Assembly: GCF_011682175.1 (NCBI RefSeq)
Contig: NZ_WHJG01000004.1
Coordinates: 186,001-250,000 of the forward strand
DNA from: Massilia frigida
GTDB lineage: Bacteria; Pseudomonadota; Gammaproteobacteria; Burkholderiales; Burkholderiaceae_D
DNA: 64,000 bases
Direction: 5' to 3'
Shown here: positions 32,407-44,337 of the stretch, piece after piece
Layout: each line of letters opens with the position of its first letter
How positions within the stretch are numbered: position 1 is the first letter of the stretch
Program-made: the position numbers and the translations under genes
Notes under the pieces: generated by a model
Told to the model about the DNA's origin: nothing
Seen by the model: the letters and a program-made list of their open reading frames with translations, nothing else
Databases searched by the model: none

Positions 32407-35139
32407 ATGAAATTTTTCGCCAATACCCGTAGCAAGAGTGCCGCATTCCCACTGAGCCCGGTCGCTGCCGGTTGCGCGCTGTTCGTGTCCGCCATGTCGG
32501 GCAACGTCTATGCGCAAGCGTCCGCTGCGCCGCAAGCGAGCGATCAACCGATCACAACGGTCAAGGTGTCGGGCATTCGCCGCGGTATCGAGGACGCGAT
32601 TTCGGTGAAAAAGGATTCGTCTTCCATCGTCGAGGCTATCTCCGCGGAAGATATCGGCAAGTTGCCGGACGTTAGTATTGCTGAATCGATCGCCCGTCTT
32701 CCCGGCCTGGCGGCGCAGCGCGTTGGCGGCCGCGCCCAAGTCATCAGCGTGCGCGGCTTGTCGCCGGACTTTTCGACCACCTTGCTCAATGGCCGCGAAC
32801 AGGTCAGCACGGGCGACAACCGCAGCGTCGAATTCGACCAGTATCCATCCGAGCTGCTCAGCGGCGTGACCATTTATAAGACCCCGGACGCCGGCCTCGT
32901 CGGCCAGGGCTTGTCCGGCACCATCGACATGCAGACCGTGCGACCGCTGTCGTTCGGCAAGCGCACCATCGCGATGAATGTGCGCGGCGAGAAAAACTCG
33001 CTCGGCGGCATCGCCAATGCGAAAGCCACGGGCAACCGCTTCAGCGTCAGCTACATCGACCAGTTCGCCGACCGCACGATCGGTATCGCGATCGGTTACG
33101 CCCACCTGGCCTCGCCGGTGTTGTCCAACGAAACCGGGCTGTACGAGCCGTGGAAAACCGATGCGCGTCCTGGCGTGCCTGGCGGTACCTATCTGATGGA
33201 TGGTTTGAAGTCGGTTGCGCGCAGCGGCACCAACAAGCGCGACGGCGTCATGGGCGTATTGCAATATCGTCCCAACAAGACCTGGACCAGCATGATCGAT
33301 GTGTACGCATCGAAATTCAAGCGCGAAGAAACGGCCAACCAGTTTGAAGTGAACCTGAGTAACTACAACGGTGGCTTCCAGCCGGGCCTGATGTACACCC
33401 CGGCAACCACCTCGAACGGGGTGTTGACGGGCGGCTCGGCCAGCGGCGTCTATCCGCTGGTGCGCGGCATGTACAACAACCGCAAGGATGAAATCAAGGC
33501 GATCGGCTGGGGCAATACCTTGCGTTTCGATGGCTGGTCGCTGTTGGCCGACGTCAGCTACTCGAAGGCGAACCGCGATGAAGTGAGCCTGGAAAACAAC
33601 CTGCAACTGAGCAATGCTGCCGGCGATCCCTTCCTCGACACCGTCAACCTGAAATTCGCCACCGGCGGTTTTTCGCAAATCGGCGGCCGCCTGAACTATA
33701 GCGACGCCAAGAACCTGTACGTGCGCAACACGATTTACGGTTCCGGCTACGGCAAGACGCCGCAGATCGAGGATGAGCTCAAGGGCTTCAAGCTGGTCGC
33801 TTCGCTGCCGATGCCGACCATGCTGCAAAGCTATTTCTCTGGTGTGGACGTGGGTGTGAACTATGCCGACCGCAACAAGAGCAAGGTGCAGCCGGAAGGC
33901 GCGATCACCTTGCGCGGCGCGCCGGGTCCGGTTCCGGGCGAATTGTTGTATGACCAGGTCGACCTCGGCTTTGCCGGAACGGGCATGATTCCTTCGTGGA
34001 ATGTGCCTGGCGTTGTCGGCCAGTACATGAACTTCAACCCGAGCTCGACCCATTCCTACCTGATTTCCAAGGCGTGGACAGTGCAGGAAAAGATCACGAC
34101 CAGCTTCGTGAAAGCCAATATCGACAGCGAAATCGGTTCGGTAACGGTCAAGGGCAATGTGGGCGTGCAGGTCCAGCACACCGAGCAATCGTCGCAAGCG
34201 AACTATTTCGATGGCACGGCGCCGGCTGGAAGCCAGATCAAGCCGGTCGACGATGGCATGAAGTACACCGACTACCTGCCGAGCCTGAACCTGGCGTTTG
34301 GATTGAGCAACCAGCAGACCGTGCGTTTCGCGGCGGCCAAGCAACTGGCGCGTCCGCGGATCGATCAGCTGCGCTCGGCGCTCGACTTCAACGTCGGCAC
34401 CACCGACTTCAAGCCGGGCGCCAGCGGTGGCAATGCGCGTCTCGATCCGTGGCGCGCCAAGGCACTCGATTTGTCCTACGAAAAGTATTTCGGTAACAAG
34501 GCGTATTTTGCAGTCGCGGCTTTCCACAAGAAGCTCGATACGTACATCTTTACCCAGACCAAGGAATACGATTTTTCGAAATATATTCCTGGCACCGACG
34601 CGATCACGGCGACTGGTAACTACAAGGCGCCGTACAACGGCAACGGCGGCAAGCTCAAGGGCCTGGAACTGTCGGCATCGCTGCCGCTGAGCTTGCTCAC
34701 ACCCGTGCTCGATGGGTTTGGCGTGTCGGCCAGTGCCACGCACAGCAAGAGCTCGATCGCGATTGAAGATCCGGACAGCAGCATCGGCAAGAACATTCCG
34801 CTGCCGGGCTTGTCCAAGCGCGTGACCAACCTGACCTTGTACTATGAAAAGAACGGTTTTGAAACCCGGGTCAGCCAGCGCAAGCGCTCCGATTTCGTTG
34901 GTGAAATCGGCAACTTTGCCAATGAGCGCAGCTTGCGTTACGTGGTCGGTGAGGATGTGGTCGACTTCCAGATCGGTTATAACTTTACCGAAGGCAGCTT
35001 TAAGGGCCTGGGATTGGTGTTGCAGGTTAATAACGTTGGCGATACGGCGTACGAAACCTACGCTGGCGACCGCAACAAGCCGCTGGAATATCAGAAGTAC
35101 GGCCGCACCTTCCTGATGGGCGCGAACTACAAGTTCTGA
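32407..35139 (+). CDS. TonB-dependent outer-membrane receptor, maltodextrin type
   Basis: A 910-residue receptor: signal peptide (cleavage after VYA), a short TonB-box region (ITTVKVSG), a plug domain about 55-180 (EDIGKLPDVSIAESIARLPG, RGLSPDFSTTLLNGREQ), then a long beta barrel ending in Phe (MGANYKF). It has the features of the Xanthomonas/Caulobacter-type carbohydrate receptors. The context of amylases and sugar carriers suggests it imports maltodextrins across the outer membrane. ATG 32407 follows GAGGGGACAGA. A terminator follows at 35176. Regulated by the upstream palindromes, by inference. Confidence 0.9.
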   Translation: MKFFANTRSKSAAFPLSPVAAGCALFVSAMSGNVYAQASAAPQASDQPITTVKVSGIRRGIEDAISVKKDSSSIVEAISAEDIGKLPDVSIAESIARLPGLAAQRVGGRAQVISVRGLSPDFSTTLLNGREQVSTGDNRSVEFDQYPSELLSGVTIYKTPDAGLVGQGLSGTIDMQTVRPLSFGKRTIAMNVRGEKNSLGGIANAKATGNRFSVSYIDQFADRTIGIAIGYAHLASPVLSNETGLYEPWKTDARPGVPGGTYLMDGLKSVARSGTNKRDGVMGVLQYRPNKTWTSMIDVYASKFKREETANQFEVNLSNYNGGFQPGLMYTPATTSNGVLTGGSASGVYPLVRGMYNNRKDEIKAIGWGNTLRFDGWSLLADVSYSKANRDEVSLENNLQLSNAAGDPFLDTVNLKFATGGFSQIGGRLNYSDAKNLYVRNTIYGSGYGKTPQIEDELKGFKLVASLPMPTMLQSYFSGVDVGVNYADRNKSKVQPEGAITLRGAPGPVPGELLYDQVDLGFAGTGMIPSWNVPGVVGQYMNFNPSSTHSYLISKAWTVQEKITTSFVKANIDSEIGSVTVKGNVGVQVQHTEQSSQANYFDGTAPAGSQIKPVDDGMKYTDYLPSLNLAFGLSNQQTVRFAAAKQLARPRIDQLRSALDFNVGTTDFKPGASGGNARLDPWRAKALDLSYEKYFGNKAYFAVAAFHKKLDTYIFTQTKEYDFSKYIPGTDAITATGNYKAPYNGNGGKLKGLELSASLPLSLLTPVLDGFGVSASATHSKSSIAIEDPDSSIGKNIPLPGLSKRVTNLTLYYEKNGFETRVSQRKRSDFVGEIGNFANERSLRYVVGEDVVDFQIGYNFTEGSFKGLGLVLQVNNVGDTAYETYAGDRNKPLEYQKYGRTFLMGANYKF

Positions 35140-35175
35140 TGCGTGCTCTGCCGGGGGGCGATCCCGGCGCTGACG

Positions 35176-35214
35176 ACAACCCCGGCGCATGCGAATGTGG
35201 CGGGGTTGTTTTGT
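35176..35214 (+). terminator. Rho-independent terminator of the TonB receptor gene
   Basis: ACAACCCCG (35176-35184) pairs with CGGGGTTGT (35201-35209), followed by TTTTG. It is about 40 bases after the stop. Confidence 0.8.
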
Positions 35215-35329
35215 GTTGGGGCGACCGCGAACGGCGCGGCAGGCGGCGCGAACCGCGACATCGCGTGGCGGCAAAGCGGAACAGATTGCACGAATAGCCT
35301 CAATTCCCGCCCACTTGCACGCAACTCCG

Positions 35330-35358
35330 TTACAAAAAATCGCATTCTGGACTACAAG
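35330..35358 (+). promoter_or_regulatory. candidate deaD promoter
   Basis: TTACAA (35330-35335), 17 bases, TACAAG (35353-35358). Plausible but not strong. The rest of 35215-35415 shows nothing else I can assign. Confidence 0.3.
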
Positions 35359-35415
35359 AGAGTAAACTGCAGGATGCTTTCCCGTCGGGCTAGCTAGTCA
35401 AATTGTGAGTGTCCT

Positions 35416-37260
<1,845 letters not shown>

Positions 37261-37275
37261 AGCGGCGGGCAGGTG

Positions 37276-37306
37276 AAAAAAAGGGCAGCTTCGGCTGCCC
37301 TTTTTG
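37276..37306. terminator. bidirectional Rho-independent terminator
   Basis: GGGCAGC-TTCG-GCTGCCC (37283-37300) is flanked by A-runs on the left and TTTTT on the right, so it can end deaD on the plus strand and the unknown gene at 37370 on the minus strand. Confidence 0.92.
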
Positions 37307-37369
37307 CTTAGGTGTTCCTGCACAAGCGCGCTGGGGATAATCCGGCCAGGCCCATCGTCAAACCCTGCG

Positions 37370-37921
37370 CTAGCTCTGCAGAGCTGAACCGCCGTTGACG
37401 CGTTCACCAGTGCGTGTTGCGAGGATAAACGGCTCCCATCCGCCTGGCGGGTCCCACTCCCCGCTGCCTTTGATATGCGTCCCGGTGGCGCTGTGCACCA
37501 TCACTGCGTCAATGGCGAGCTGGGTGGTTTTCCATAGAAGCGCACCGTCAGAACCGAATGCGAACAGCTCGGACGCGGAACTTGCGAGTACGCAGAAATC
37601 CTCGCCGGACGTTTCCAATTCCTCGGCATCGAAGAATTCGCAAAAATATCCATCCATCTGGTACATCACGACGTCCTCTGTCACGCAATCGACGATGAAA
37701 ACGCGCGCTCCATAGCCGATATATGCTTTGGTACCGGCCAGTCGGATCGCCTGGAAGCAGGTGGCTTCGACAGCATCGGCCACATCAATTCGCAAGAGGC
37801 CGCCCGGGCTGGAGTCTACGGCGACGCACGTAGCGATCGCAGCGCCAGGTCGAGCGGCGCCTACCAGAAGGGATCTGGTAAAAGATACTCCCTCGTTTTC
37901 TCTTAAAAACCAAATCGCCAT
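37370..37921 (-). CDS. hypothetical protein, beta-rich, unknown function
   Basis: A 183-residue soluble protein with no signal peptide or membrane segment. It looks like a run of beta strands with propeller-like phrases (ELFAFGSDGALLWKTT, AIRLAGTKAYIGYGARVFIV). I do not recognise the family; standalone proteins of this appearance are sometimes immunity proteins, but no toxin gene is next to it. ATG 37921 is taken as start; an in-frame TTG at 37951 is possible. Codon use looks less GC-biased than its neighbours, so recent acquisition is possible. Confidence 0.6.
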   Translation of the reverse strand: MAIWFLRENEGVSFTRSLLVGAARPGAAIATCVAVDSSPGGLLRIDVADAVEATCFQAIRLAGTKAYIGYGARVFIVDCVTEDVVMYQMDGYFCEFFDAEELETSGEDFCVLASSASELFAFGSDGALLWKTTQLAIDAVMVHSATGTHIKGSGEWDPPGGWEPFILATRTGERVNGGSALQS

Positions 37922-38012
37922 GTTTTTTTGCTCATGAATTCTTGCAATCAAATTTGGCCGGAGTTCGATTCTACCGGTGCTATCTTGCCGGTCAGCGAGG
38001 GCCGGGTTGGCA

Positions 38013-39287
38013 TCAGTGTACAGGACCGGGCATCGCAGGCTGGGTAGCTGGCGCCTCGTCCTTCACCAGGCACCACAGGGCCGCAGAGATGGCCAGCGAA
38101 GTGCCGCAGATGACATACAAGATGCTCTGGTCGGCCACGCGTTTGAGCACGAAGCCCACACCGGTGGACATCAGCTGCGGCAGCACCACCGACAGATTGA
38201 AGACGCCCATGAAAAAGCCCATGCGGCTCTTGTCCACCTTGTCGCTCATGATCGCGAACGGCAGGCTGACGATGGCGCTCCAGCCGATGCCGACCACCGC
38301 CATCAGCGCGTACAGCATCATCGGCGTGCGTGCCATGGTGGCGATCAAAAAGTACCCGAGCGCCATGATGGCGATGCAGCCCGCTTGCGTATGGACGCGC
38401 CCGATCCTGCGCGCCAGCGGCGCCAGCACCAGCGCCGGCAGCAGGAAGCCGACCGTATTGAGCACGGCAAAAGCGTAGGCGATCACCTGGCCGCTCATGG
38501 CGTTCGCCGCCTTGGTGTCCAGCCCCACCGGTACCAGCTGCTGCTGGATAAAGCCGTAGGTGTAGACGAACATCGCCTGCACCCCGAGCCACGCAAAGCC
38601 GTGCGCGATGTAGATGCGCCACAGCTGGCCCCAATCGGCTTTGGTGGCGGCCGCCGTCTCATTCTTTTTCACCAGCTCGCGTTCTTCCTTGATGAAGAAC
38701 ATCGGCACCACCGAGAATACGAACACGATGCCGGCGCCGACCGAAATGAGCACGTCGTTGCCGAGGGTCGCGCCGATGATGTACGCCGCCACCCCGAAGA
38801 AGCCCGAGATGGTCTGCATCCACGTGTAGCCGCGTGTGCGCGTTTCCCCTTCCGGGGTGAGGTCGGCGATGATCGAGCGGGTCGGGTTGAAGCTGATGTT
38901 GATCGACAGGTCCAGGGTCAGCGCAATGATCACCGCCACGATGACGATATTCTTGATGCCCAGGAGCTGGCTGACCACATCGATGCGCGGCAGCAGGAAC
39001 ACCATCAGCGCGGCCAGTGTGCCGCCGATCAGGATGAAGGGCCGGCGCCGCCCGCCCCAGAACCAGGCATCGTCGCTGATCAAGCCGATGATCACCTGGC
39101 CGAAGATGCCTGCCAGCGGTCCGGCCGCCCAGACGATGCCGATCTGGTGAATTTCGAGGTTGAAGCGCGTACTCAGGATCCAGCTCAGCGCCGAAATCTG
39201 GATACACAGCGCGAAACCCATCGCCGTCGCGGGAAGGCTCAGGGTCGCGTAAAAAAGGTGATTCAGGCGCTTCTGCATGTCCAGCAT
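38013..39287 (-). CDS. SLC45-type MFS sugar transporter
   Basis: A 424-residue inner-membrane carrier with about 12 hydrophobic segments. ISDDAWFWGGRRRPF after the second segment is the hallmark loop of the sucrose/maltose SLC45-like MFS branch, and DLSINISFNPTRSIIADLTP matches the fifth-segment motif. Likely a proton-coupled importer of maltose or a related sugar. GGGGACACG precedes ATG 39287. Divergent from a second carrier of the same branch, with palindromic operators between them. Confidence 0.85.
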   Translation of the reverse strand: MLDMQKRLNHLFYATLSLPATAMGFALCIQISALSWILSTRFNLEIHQIGIVWAAGPLAGIFGQVIIGLISDDAWFWGGRRRPFILIGGTLAALMVFLLPRIDVVSQLLGIKNIVIVAVIIALTLDLSINISFNPTRSIIADLTPEGETRTRGYTWMQTISGFFGVAAYIIGATLGNDVLISVGAGIVFVFSVVPMFFIKEERELVKKNETAAATKADWGQLWRIYIAHGFAWLGVQAMFVYTYGFIQQQLVPVGLDTKAANAMSGQVIAYAFAVLNTVGFLLPALVLAPLARRIGRVHTQAGCIAIMALGYFLIATMARTPMMLYALMAVVGIGWSAIVSLPFAIMSDKVDKSRMGFFMGVFNLSVVLPQLMSTGVGFVLKRVADQSILYVICGTSLAISAALWCLVKDEAPATQPAMPGPVH

Positions 39288-39304
39288 CGTGTCCCCATCT
39301 TGTC

Positions 39305-39319
39305 TGTTATTTGACTACA
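39305..39319. promoter_or_regulatory. HexR-like palindromic operator S5
   Basis: TGTTAT-TTG-ACTACA, 10 of 12 arm positions as in S3; 17 bases upstream of the minus-strand carrier start. Confidence 0.55.
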
Positions 39320-39374
39320 AAATTCGCGATTTCGTCTGCCTTATTGCGGCGATTTTACTATGGAACTGTTTAGA

Positions 39375-39403
39375 TTGACACTTAGAAATCGACATGTTAT
39401 TTT
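39375..39403 (+). promoter_or_regulatory. promoter of the plus-strand MFS carrier
   Basis: TTGACA (39375-39380), exactly 17 bases, TATTTT (39398-39403). Leader about 35 bases. Operator S6 covers the -10. Confidence 0.7.
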
Positions 39404-39409
39404 CCTACA
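39395..39409. promoter_or_regulatory. HexR-like palindromic operator S6
   Basis: TGTTAT-TTT-CCTACA, 9 of 12 arm positions; exactly 90 bases from S5. It overlaps the -10 element, a repressor position. Confidence 0.55.
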
Positions 39410-39444
39410 AATATAATGCGTGGCAAAACGCTTGGAGATTCCCG

Positions 39445-40773
39445 ATGCAGATGCAATTCCCGGTAATAAAACCACGCCTGAGTTTCTGGCAGTTGTGGAA
39501 CATGAGCTTCGGCTTCTTCGGCATCCAGTTCGGTTTTGCGCTGCAAAACGCCAACACCAGCCGCATCTTCTCGACCCTGGGCGCGAATGCGGACCAGCTG
39601 CCGCTGTTCTGGCTCGCCGCGCCGGTCACCGGGCTGCTGGTGCAGCCGGTCATCGGCTACCTGAGCGACAATACCTGGCATCCGTTCTGGGGCCGGCGCC
39701 GTCCCTTCTTCTTCCTCGGCGCGTTCCTGGCGACCGTCGCCATGTTCCTGATGCCCAATTCCACCTCGCTGTGGATGGCCGTATTCGTGCTGTGGATGCT
39801 GGACGCGTCGATCAACGTGTCGATGGAACCGTTCCGCGCGTTCGTCGGCGACAAGCTGCATCCCACCCAGCAGACCTCGGGCTTCGCGATGCAGACCTTC
39901 TTCATCGGCTGCGGCTCGGTGATCGCCTCGCTGCTGCCGACCATGTTCACCGATTGGTTCGACGTCAGCAATGTGCCGGTGGGCGGCGGCATTCCGGATA
40001 CGGTGCGCTACTCGTTCTATGCCGGCGGCCTGGCCTTTATCGGTGCAGTGTCGTGGACCGTCATCACCACGCGCGAGACGCCACCCGAAGACATGAAGGC
40101 GTTCCGCGCCGACGTGGAAAAGCGCAAGGGCACCTTGACCGCCCTGCGCGAAATCCTTGGCGGCTTCACCACCATGCCGCGCACGATGGTGCAACTGGCG
40201 AGCGTGAGCTTCTTCTCGTGGCTGGCGCTGTTTACGATGTGGGTCAACACCACGCCGGCCATTGCCGAAAACGTCTTCGGCACGGTCGACGCGCAGTCGG
40301 CCGCATTCCAGAGCGCCGGCAACTGGGTCGGCGTGATGTTCGCCGTGTATAACGGCGTGTCGGCGCTCGCCGCCTTCATCCTTCCCGTGATCGCGCGCCG
40401 CACCAACCGCAAGATGACGCACCTGGCCTGCCTGGTCATCGGCGGCATCAGCCTGGCCAGTATTTTCTTCATCACCCAAAAAGAGATGCTGCTCATTCCG
40501 ATGGTCGGCGTCGGCATCGCGTGGGCCAGCATCCTCACCGTGCCGTATGCGATCCTGGCGGGCGCGCTGCCGCCGCAGCGCATGGGTTTCTACATGGGCG
40601 TCTTCAATTTCTTCGTCGTGATCCCGCAGATCGTTGGCGGCATGGTTCTCGGCCCGATCAGCGTGGCCCTGCTGGGCGGGCGTCCGGTGGCGACCTTGCT
40701 GCTGGCCGGTGCATGCATGGCCATCGGCGGGCTGCTGACCGTATTCGTGGCCGACAAGGGCGAGCAGACCTAA
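39445..40773 (+). CDS. SLC45-type MFS maltose/sugar transporter
   Basis: A 442-residue carrier with about 12 membrane segments. LSDNTWHPFWGRRRPFFFLG carries the SLC45-like loop, and DASINVSMEPFRAFVGDKL the matching fifth-segment motif. The closest known bacterial relatives carry maltose. It should bring maltose or maltodextrins from periplasm to cytoplasm. ATG 39445 with TGGAG in front is chosen; an upstream in-frame ATG at 39394 lies within the promoter. It leads pgm and the GH13 gene that follow with short gaps, probably as one operon. Confidence 0.88.
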   Translation: MQMQFPVIKPRLSFWQLWNMSFGFFGIQFGFALQNANTSRIFSTLGANADQLPLFWLAAPVTGLLVQPVIGYLSDNTWHPFWGRRRPFFFLGAFLATVAMFLMPNSTSLWMAVFVLWMLDASINVSMEPFRAFVGDKLHPTQQTSGFAMQTFFIGCGSVIASLLPTMFTDWFDVSNVPVGGGIPDTVRYSFYAGGLAFIGAVSWTVITTRETPPEDMKAFRADVEKRKGTLTALREILGGFTTMPRTMVQLASVSFFSWLALFTMWVNTTPAIAENVFGTVDAQSAAFQSAGNWVGVMFAVYNGVSALAAFILPVIARRTNRKMTHLACLVIGGISLASIFFITQKEMLLIPMVGVGIAWASILTVPYAILAGALPPQRMGFYMGVFNFFVVIPQIVGGMVLGPISVALLGGRPVATLLLAGACMAIGGLLTVFVADKGEQT

Positions 40774-40815
40774 CGCGGCGTCAGAATTTTTCCACCTGTC
40801 GTATCGTATTGTTAA

Positions 40816-42462
<1,647 letters not shown>

Positions 42463-42496
42463 CAAACCACTTTAACCTTTAGCCAACAGGGAATAC

Positions 42497-44149
42497 ATGA
42501 AATTTTCCGCACTTGCAGTCTCACTGGCGCTCACTTTCGGCGCCGCCCACGTCAACGCCGCGCCGCCGGTGGCGCGCACCCCGTTTGTGTGGGAAAACGC
42601 GACTGTGTATTTCCTGTTGACGGACCGCTTCAACAACGGCGACAAAACCAACGACCTGGCGTACGGACGCAAGGCCGATGCCGCGCCGCTGCGCGGTTAC
42701 ATGGGCGGCGACCTGGCCGGCGTAACCGCGAAAATCAAGGAAGGCTACTTCAAGGAGCTGGGTGTCGATGCGATCTGGATCACGCCGCCGGTTGAGCAGG
42801 TTCACGGCAGCACCGATGAAGGCAGCGGCAAATCCTACGGCTTTCACGGCTACTGGGCGCGCGACTTCACCAGCATCGACGCCAATCTCGGCACCGAAGC
42901 GGACCTGCAGGAACTGGTCGACACCGCGCACGCCAACGGCATCCGCGTGCTGCTCGACGTGGTGATGAACCATACCGGCCCGGTCACCGCGCTTGATCCG
43001 GTGTGGCCCAAGGAGTGGGTGCGCACCGCGCCGGTGTGCGCTTTCAAGGATGCGCGCACCACCATCGATTGCACGCTGGTGAAGAACCTGCCTGACTTCC
43101 GCACCGACGTCGACCGGCCCGTCGCGCTGCCGCCGGCGCTGGTGGCAAAGTGGAAGGAAGAAAAGCGCTACGAGCGCGAAGTGGCCTCGCTCGATGCCTT
43201 TTTCAAGGAAACCGGCTACCCGCGCGCCCCGCGCTACTACCTGATGAAATGGCACGCGGACTGGGTGCGTAAATATGGTTTCGACGGCTTCCGTGCCGAC
43301 ACCGCCAAGCACGTCGAGCCGCGCGTGTGGAAGGACCTGAAAAAGGTCGCCAGCAAGGCGTTCGAGGACTGGAAGCGCGACAACCCGGCCAAGCGCCTCG
43401 GCGACGGCAAGTTCTACATGACGGCCGAAGTCTATAACTACTCGCTGCGCCACGCGCACCAGTTCGACATGGGCGGCGAAACCTTCGTCGACTTCTACGA
43501 CAATGGCTTCGATAGCCTGATCAATTTCAGCATGCCGTCCGACGCCAAAGGCGGCTACGACGCCATGTTCGGCCGCTACGCCGCGCTGCTGGCCGGACCG
43601 CTGCGCGGTTATTCTGTGCTCAATTATCTGAGTTCGCACGACGACGCGGCGCCGTTCGACCCGACGCGCACGCGTCCTTTCGATTCGGCGGTGAAGCTGC
43701 TGCTCTCGCCTGGCGCCGCGCAGATTTATTATGGCGACGAGACCGCGCGCCTGCTCACGCACGACGGTGCCAAGGGCGACGCGGTGCTGCGTTCCTTCAT
43801 GAACTGGGATGAACTGGCCAACAACGCCCAGCGCGACGGCTACCGTATCGCCGACGTGCGCAAGCACTGGGGCCTGATCGGCCGCTTCCGCCAGGCGCAT
43901 CCTGCGGTGGGCGCCGGCGAGCACCGCAAGCTGCAAGCGACCCCGTACATTTTTGCGCGCACCTACGAGAAGGACCGGGTCGTGGTGGCGCTCGATCTGC
44001 CGACCGACAAGTCGACGCCGGTCGTGGTGGGGCCGGTGTTCCGGGATGGCGAGTCGGTGACCGATTACTACTCGGGCAAGAAGGCCGTGGTGGCGGGGGG
44101 GAAGGTCGATTTCCACACCAAGAACGGGATCGTGCTGATCGCGAACTAA
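42497..44149 (+). CDS. exported GH13 alpha-amylase family enzyme
   Basis: A 550-residue enzyme with signal peptide (ALAVSLALTFGAAHVNA). The GH13 regions are DVVMNHTG, GFRADTAKHV (nucleophile Asp), TAEVYN (acid/base Glu) and SSHDD (third Asp), then a short C-terminal beta domain. Size and periplasmic export are like MalS-type amylases. AGGGA precedes the ATG, 34 bases after pgm. It would trim long maltodextrins before MFS uptake. The gene is followed by a REP-like hairpin. Confidence 0.9.
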   Translation: MKFSALAVSLALTFGAAHVNAAPPVARTPFVWENATVYFLLTDRFNNGDKTNDLAYGRKADAAPLRGYMGGDLAGVTAKIKEGYFKELGVDAIWITPPVEQVHGSTDEGSGKSYGFHGYWARDFTSIDANLGTEADLQELVDTAHANGIRVLLDVVMNHTGPVTALDPVWPKEWVRTAPVCAFKDARTTIDCTLVKNLPDFRTDVDRPVALPPALVAKWKEEKRYEREVASLDAFFKETGYPRAPRYYLMKWHADWVRKYGFDGFRADTAKHVEPRVWKDLKKVASKAFEDWKRDNPAKRLGDGKFYMTAEVYNYSLRHAHQFDMGGETFVDFYDNGFDSLINFSMPSDAKGGYDAMFGRYAALLAGPLRGYSVLNYLSSHDDAAPFDPTRTRPFDSAVKLLLSPGAAQIYYGDETARLLTHDGAKGDAVLRSFMNWDELANNAQRDGYRIADVRKHWGLIGRFRQAHPAVGAGEHRKLQATPYIFARTYEKDRVVVALDLPTDKSTPVVVGPVFRDGESVTDYYSGKKAVVAGGKVDFHTKNGIVLIAN

Positions 44150-44171
44150 GCCGCTCGCCCGCGCCCAACCA

Positions 44172-44201
44172 CCGTCGTTCCCGCCTGCGCGGGAACGACG
44201 G
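44172..44201. repeat. REP-like perfect hairpin
   Basis: CCGTCGTTCCCGC (44172-44184) and its exact complement GCGGGAACGACGG (44189-44201), loop four bases. No T-run follows, so more likely a dispersed intergenic repeat than an intrinsic terminator. Confidence 0.75.
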
Positions 44202-44270
44202 ACCCAAGGGCAACGCCAAATCATCTGCTGTCGGATCTAGCCAGTTCTACATCCAGCGTGACCATGGCCC

Positions 44271-44301
44271 ATTTCATACATTTCATACAATAGGGTATGC
44301 T
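44271..44301 (+). promoter_or_regulatory. candidate promoter with 10-bp direct repeat upstream of the first glucokinase-RpiR gene
   Basis: ATTTCATAC occurs twice with 10-base period (44271-44290). TTCATA (44273-44278), 17 bases, TATGCT (44296-44301) forms a weak promoter. No S3-type palindrome is present here. Confidence 0.35.
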
Positions 44302-44337
44302 ACGCGCGAACTGCCCGAACCGTCCCAAGCGACTGCG

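Noticed and set aside
32311-35274. Long minus-strand open frame opposite the TonB receptor
   Set aside because: Antisense shadow; the plus strand has plug and barrel signatures, signal peptide and C-terminal Phe.
35351-35356. ACTACA upstream of deaD as a ninth operator
   Set aside because: Only a half-site; the left arm matches poorly, and deaD has no sugar role. It probably belongs to the -10 region.
44172-44201. Intrinsic terminator after the GH13 gene
   Set aside because: A perfect stem but no following T-run; kept as a REP-like repeat.
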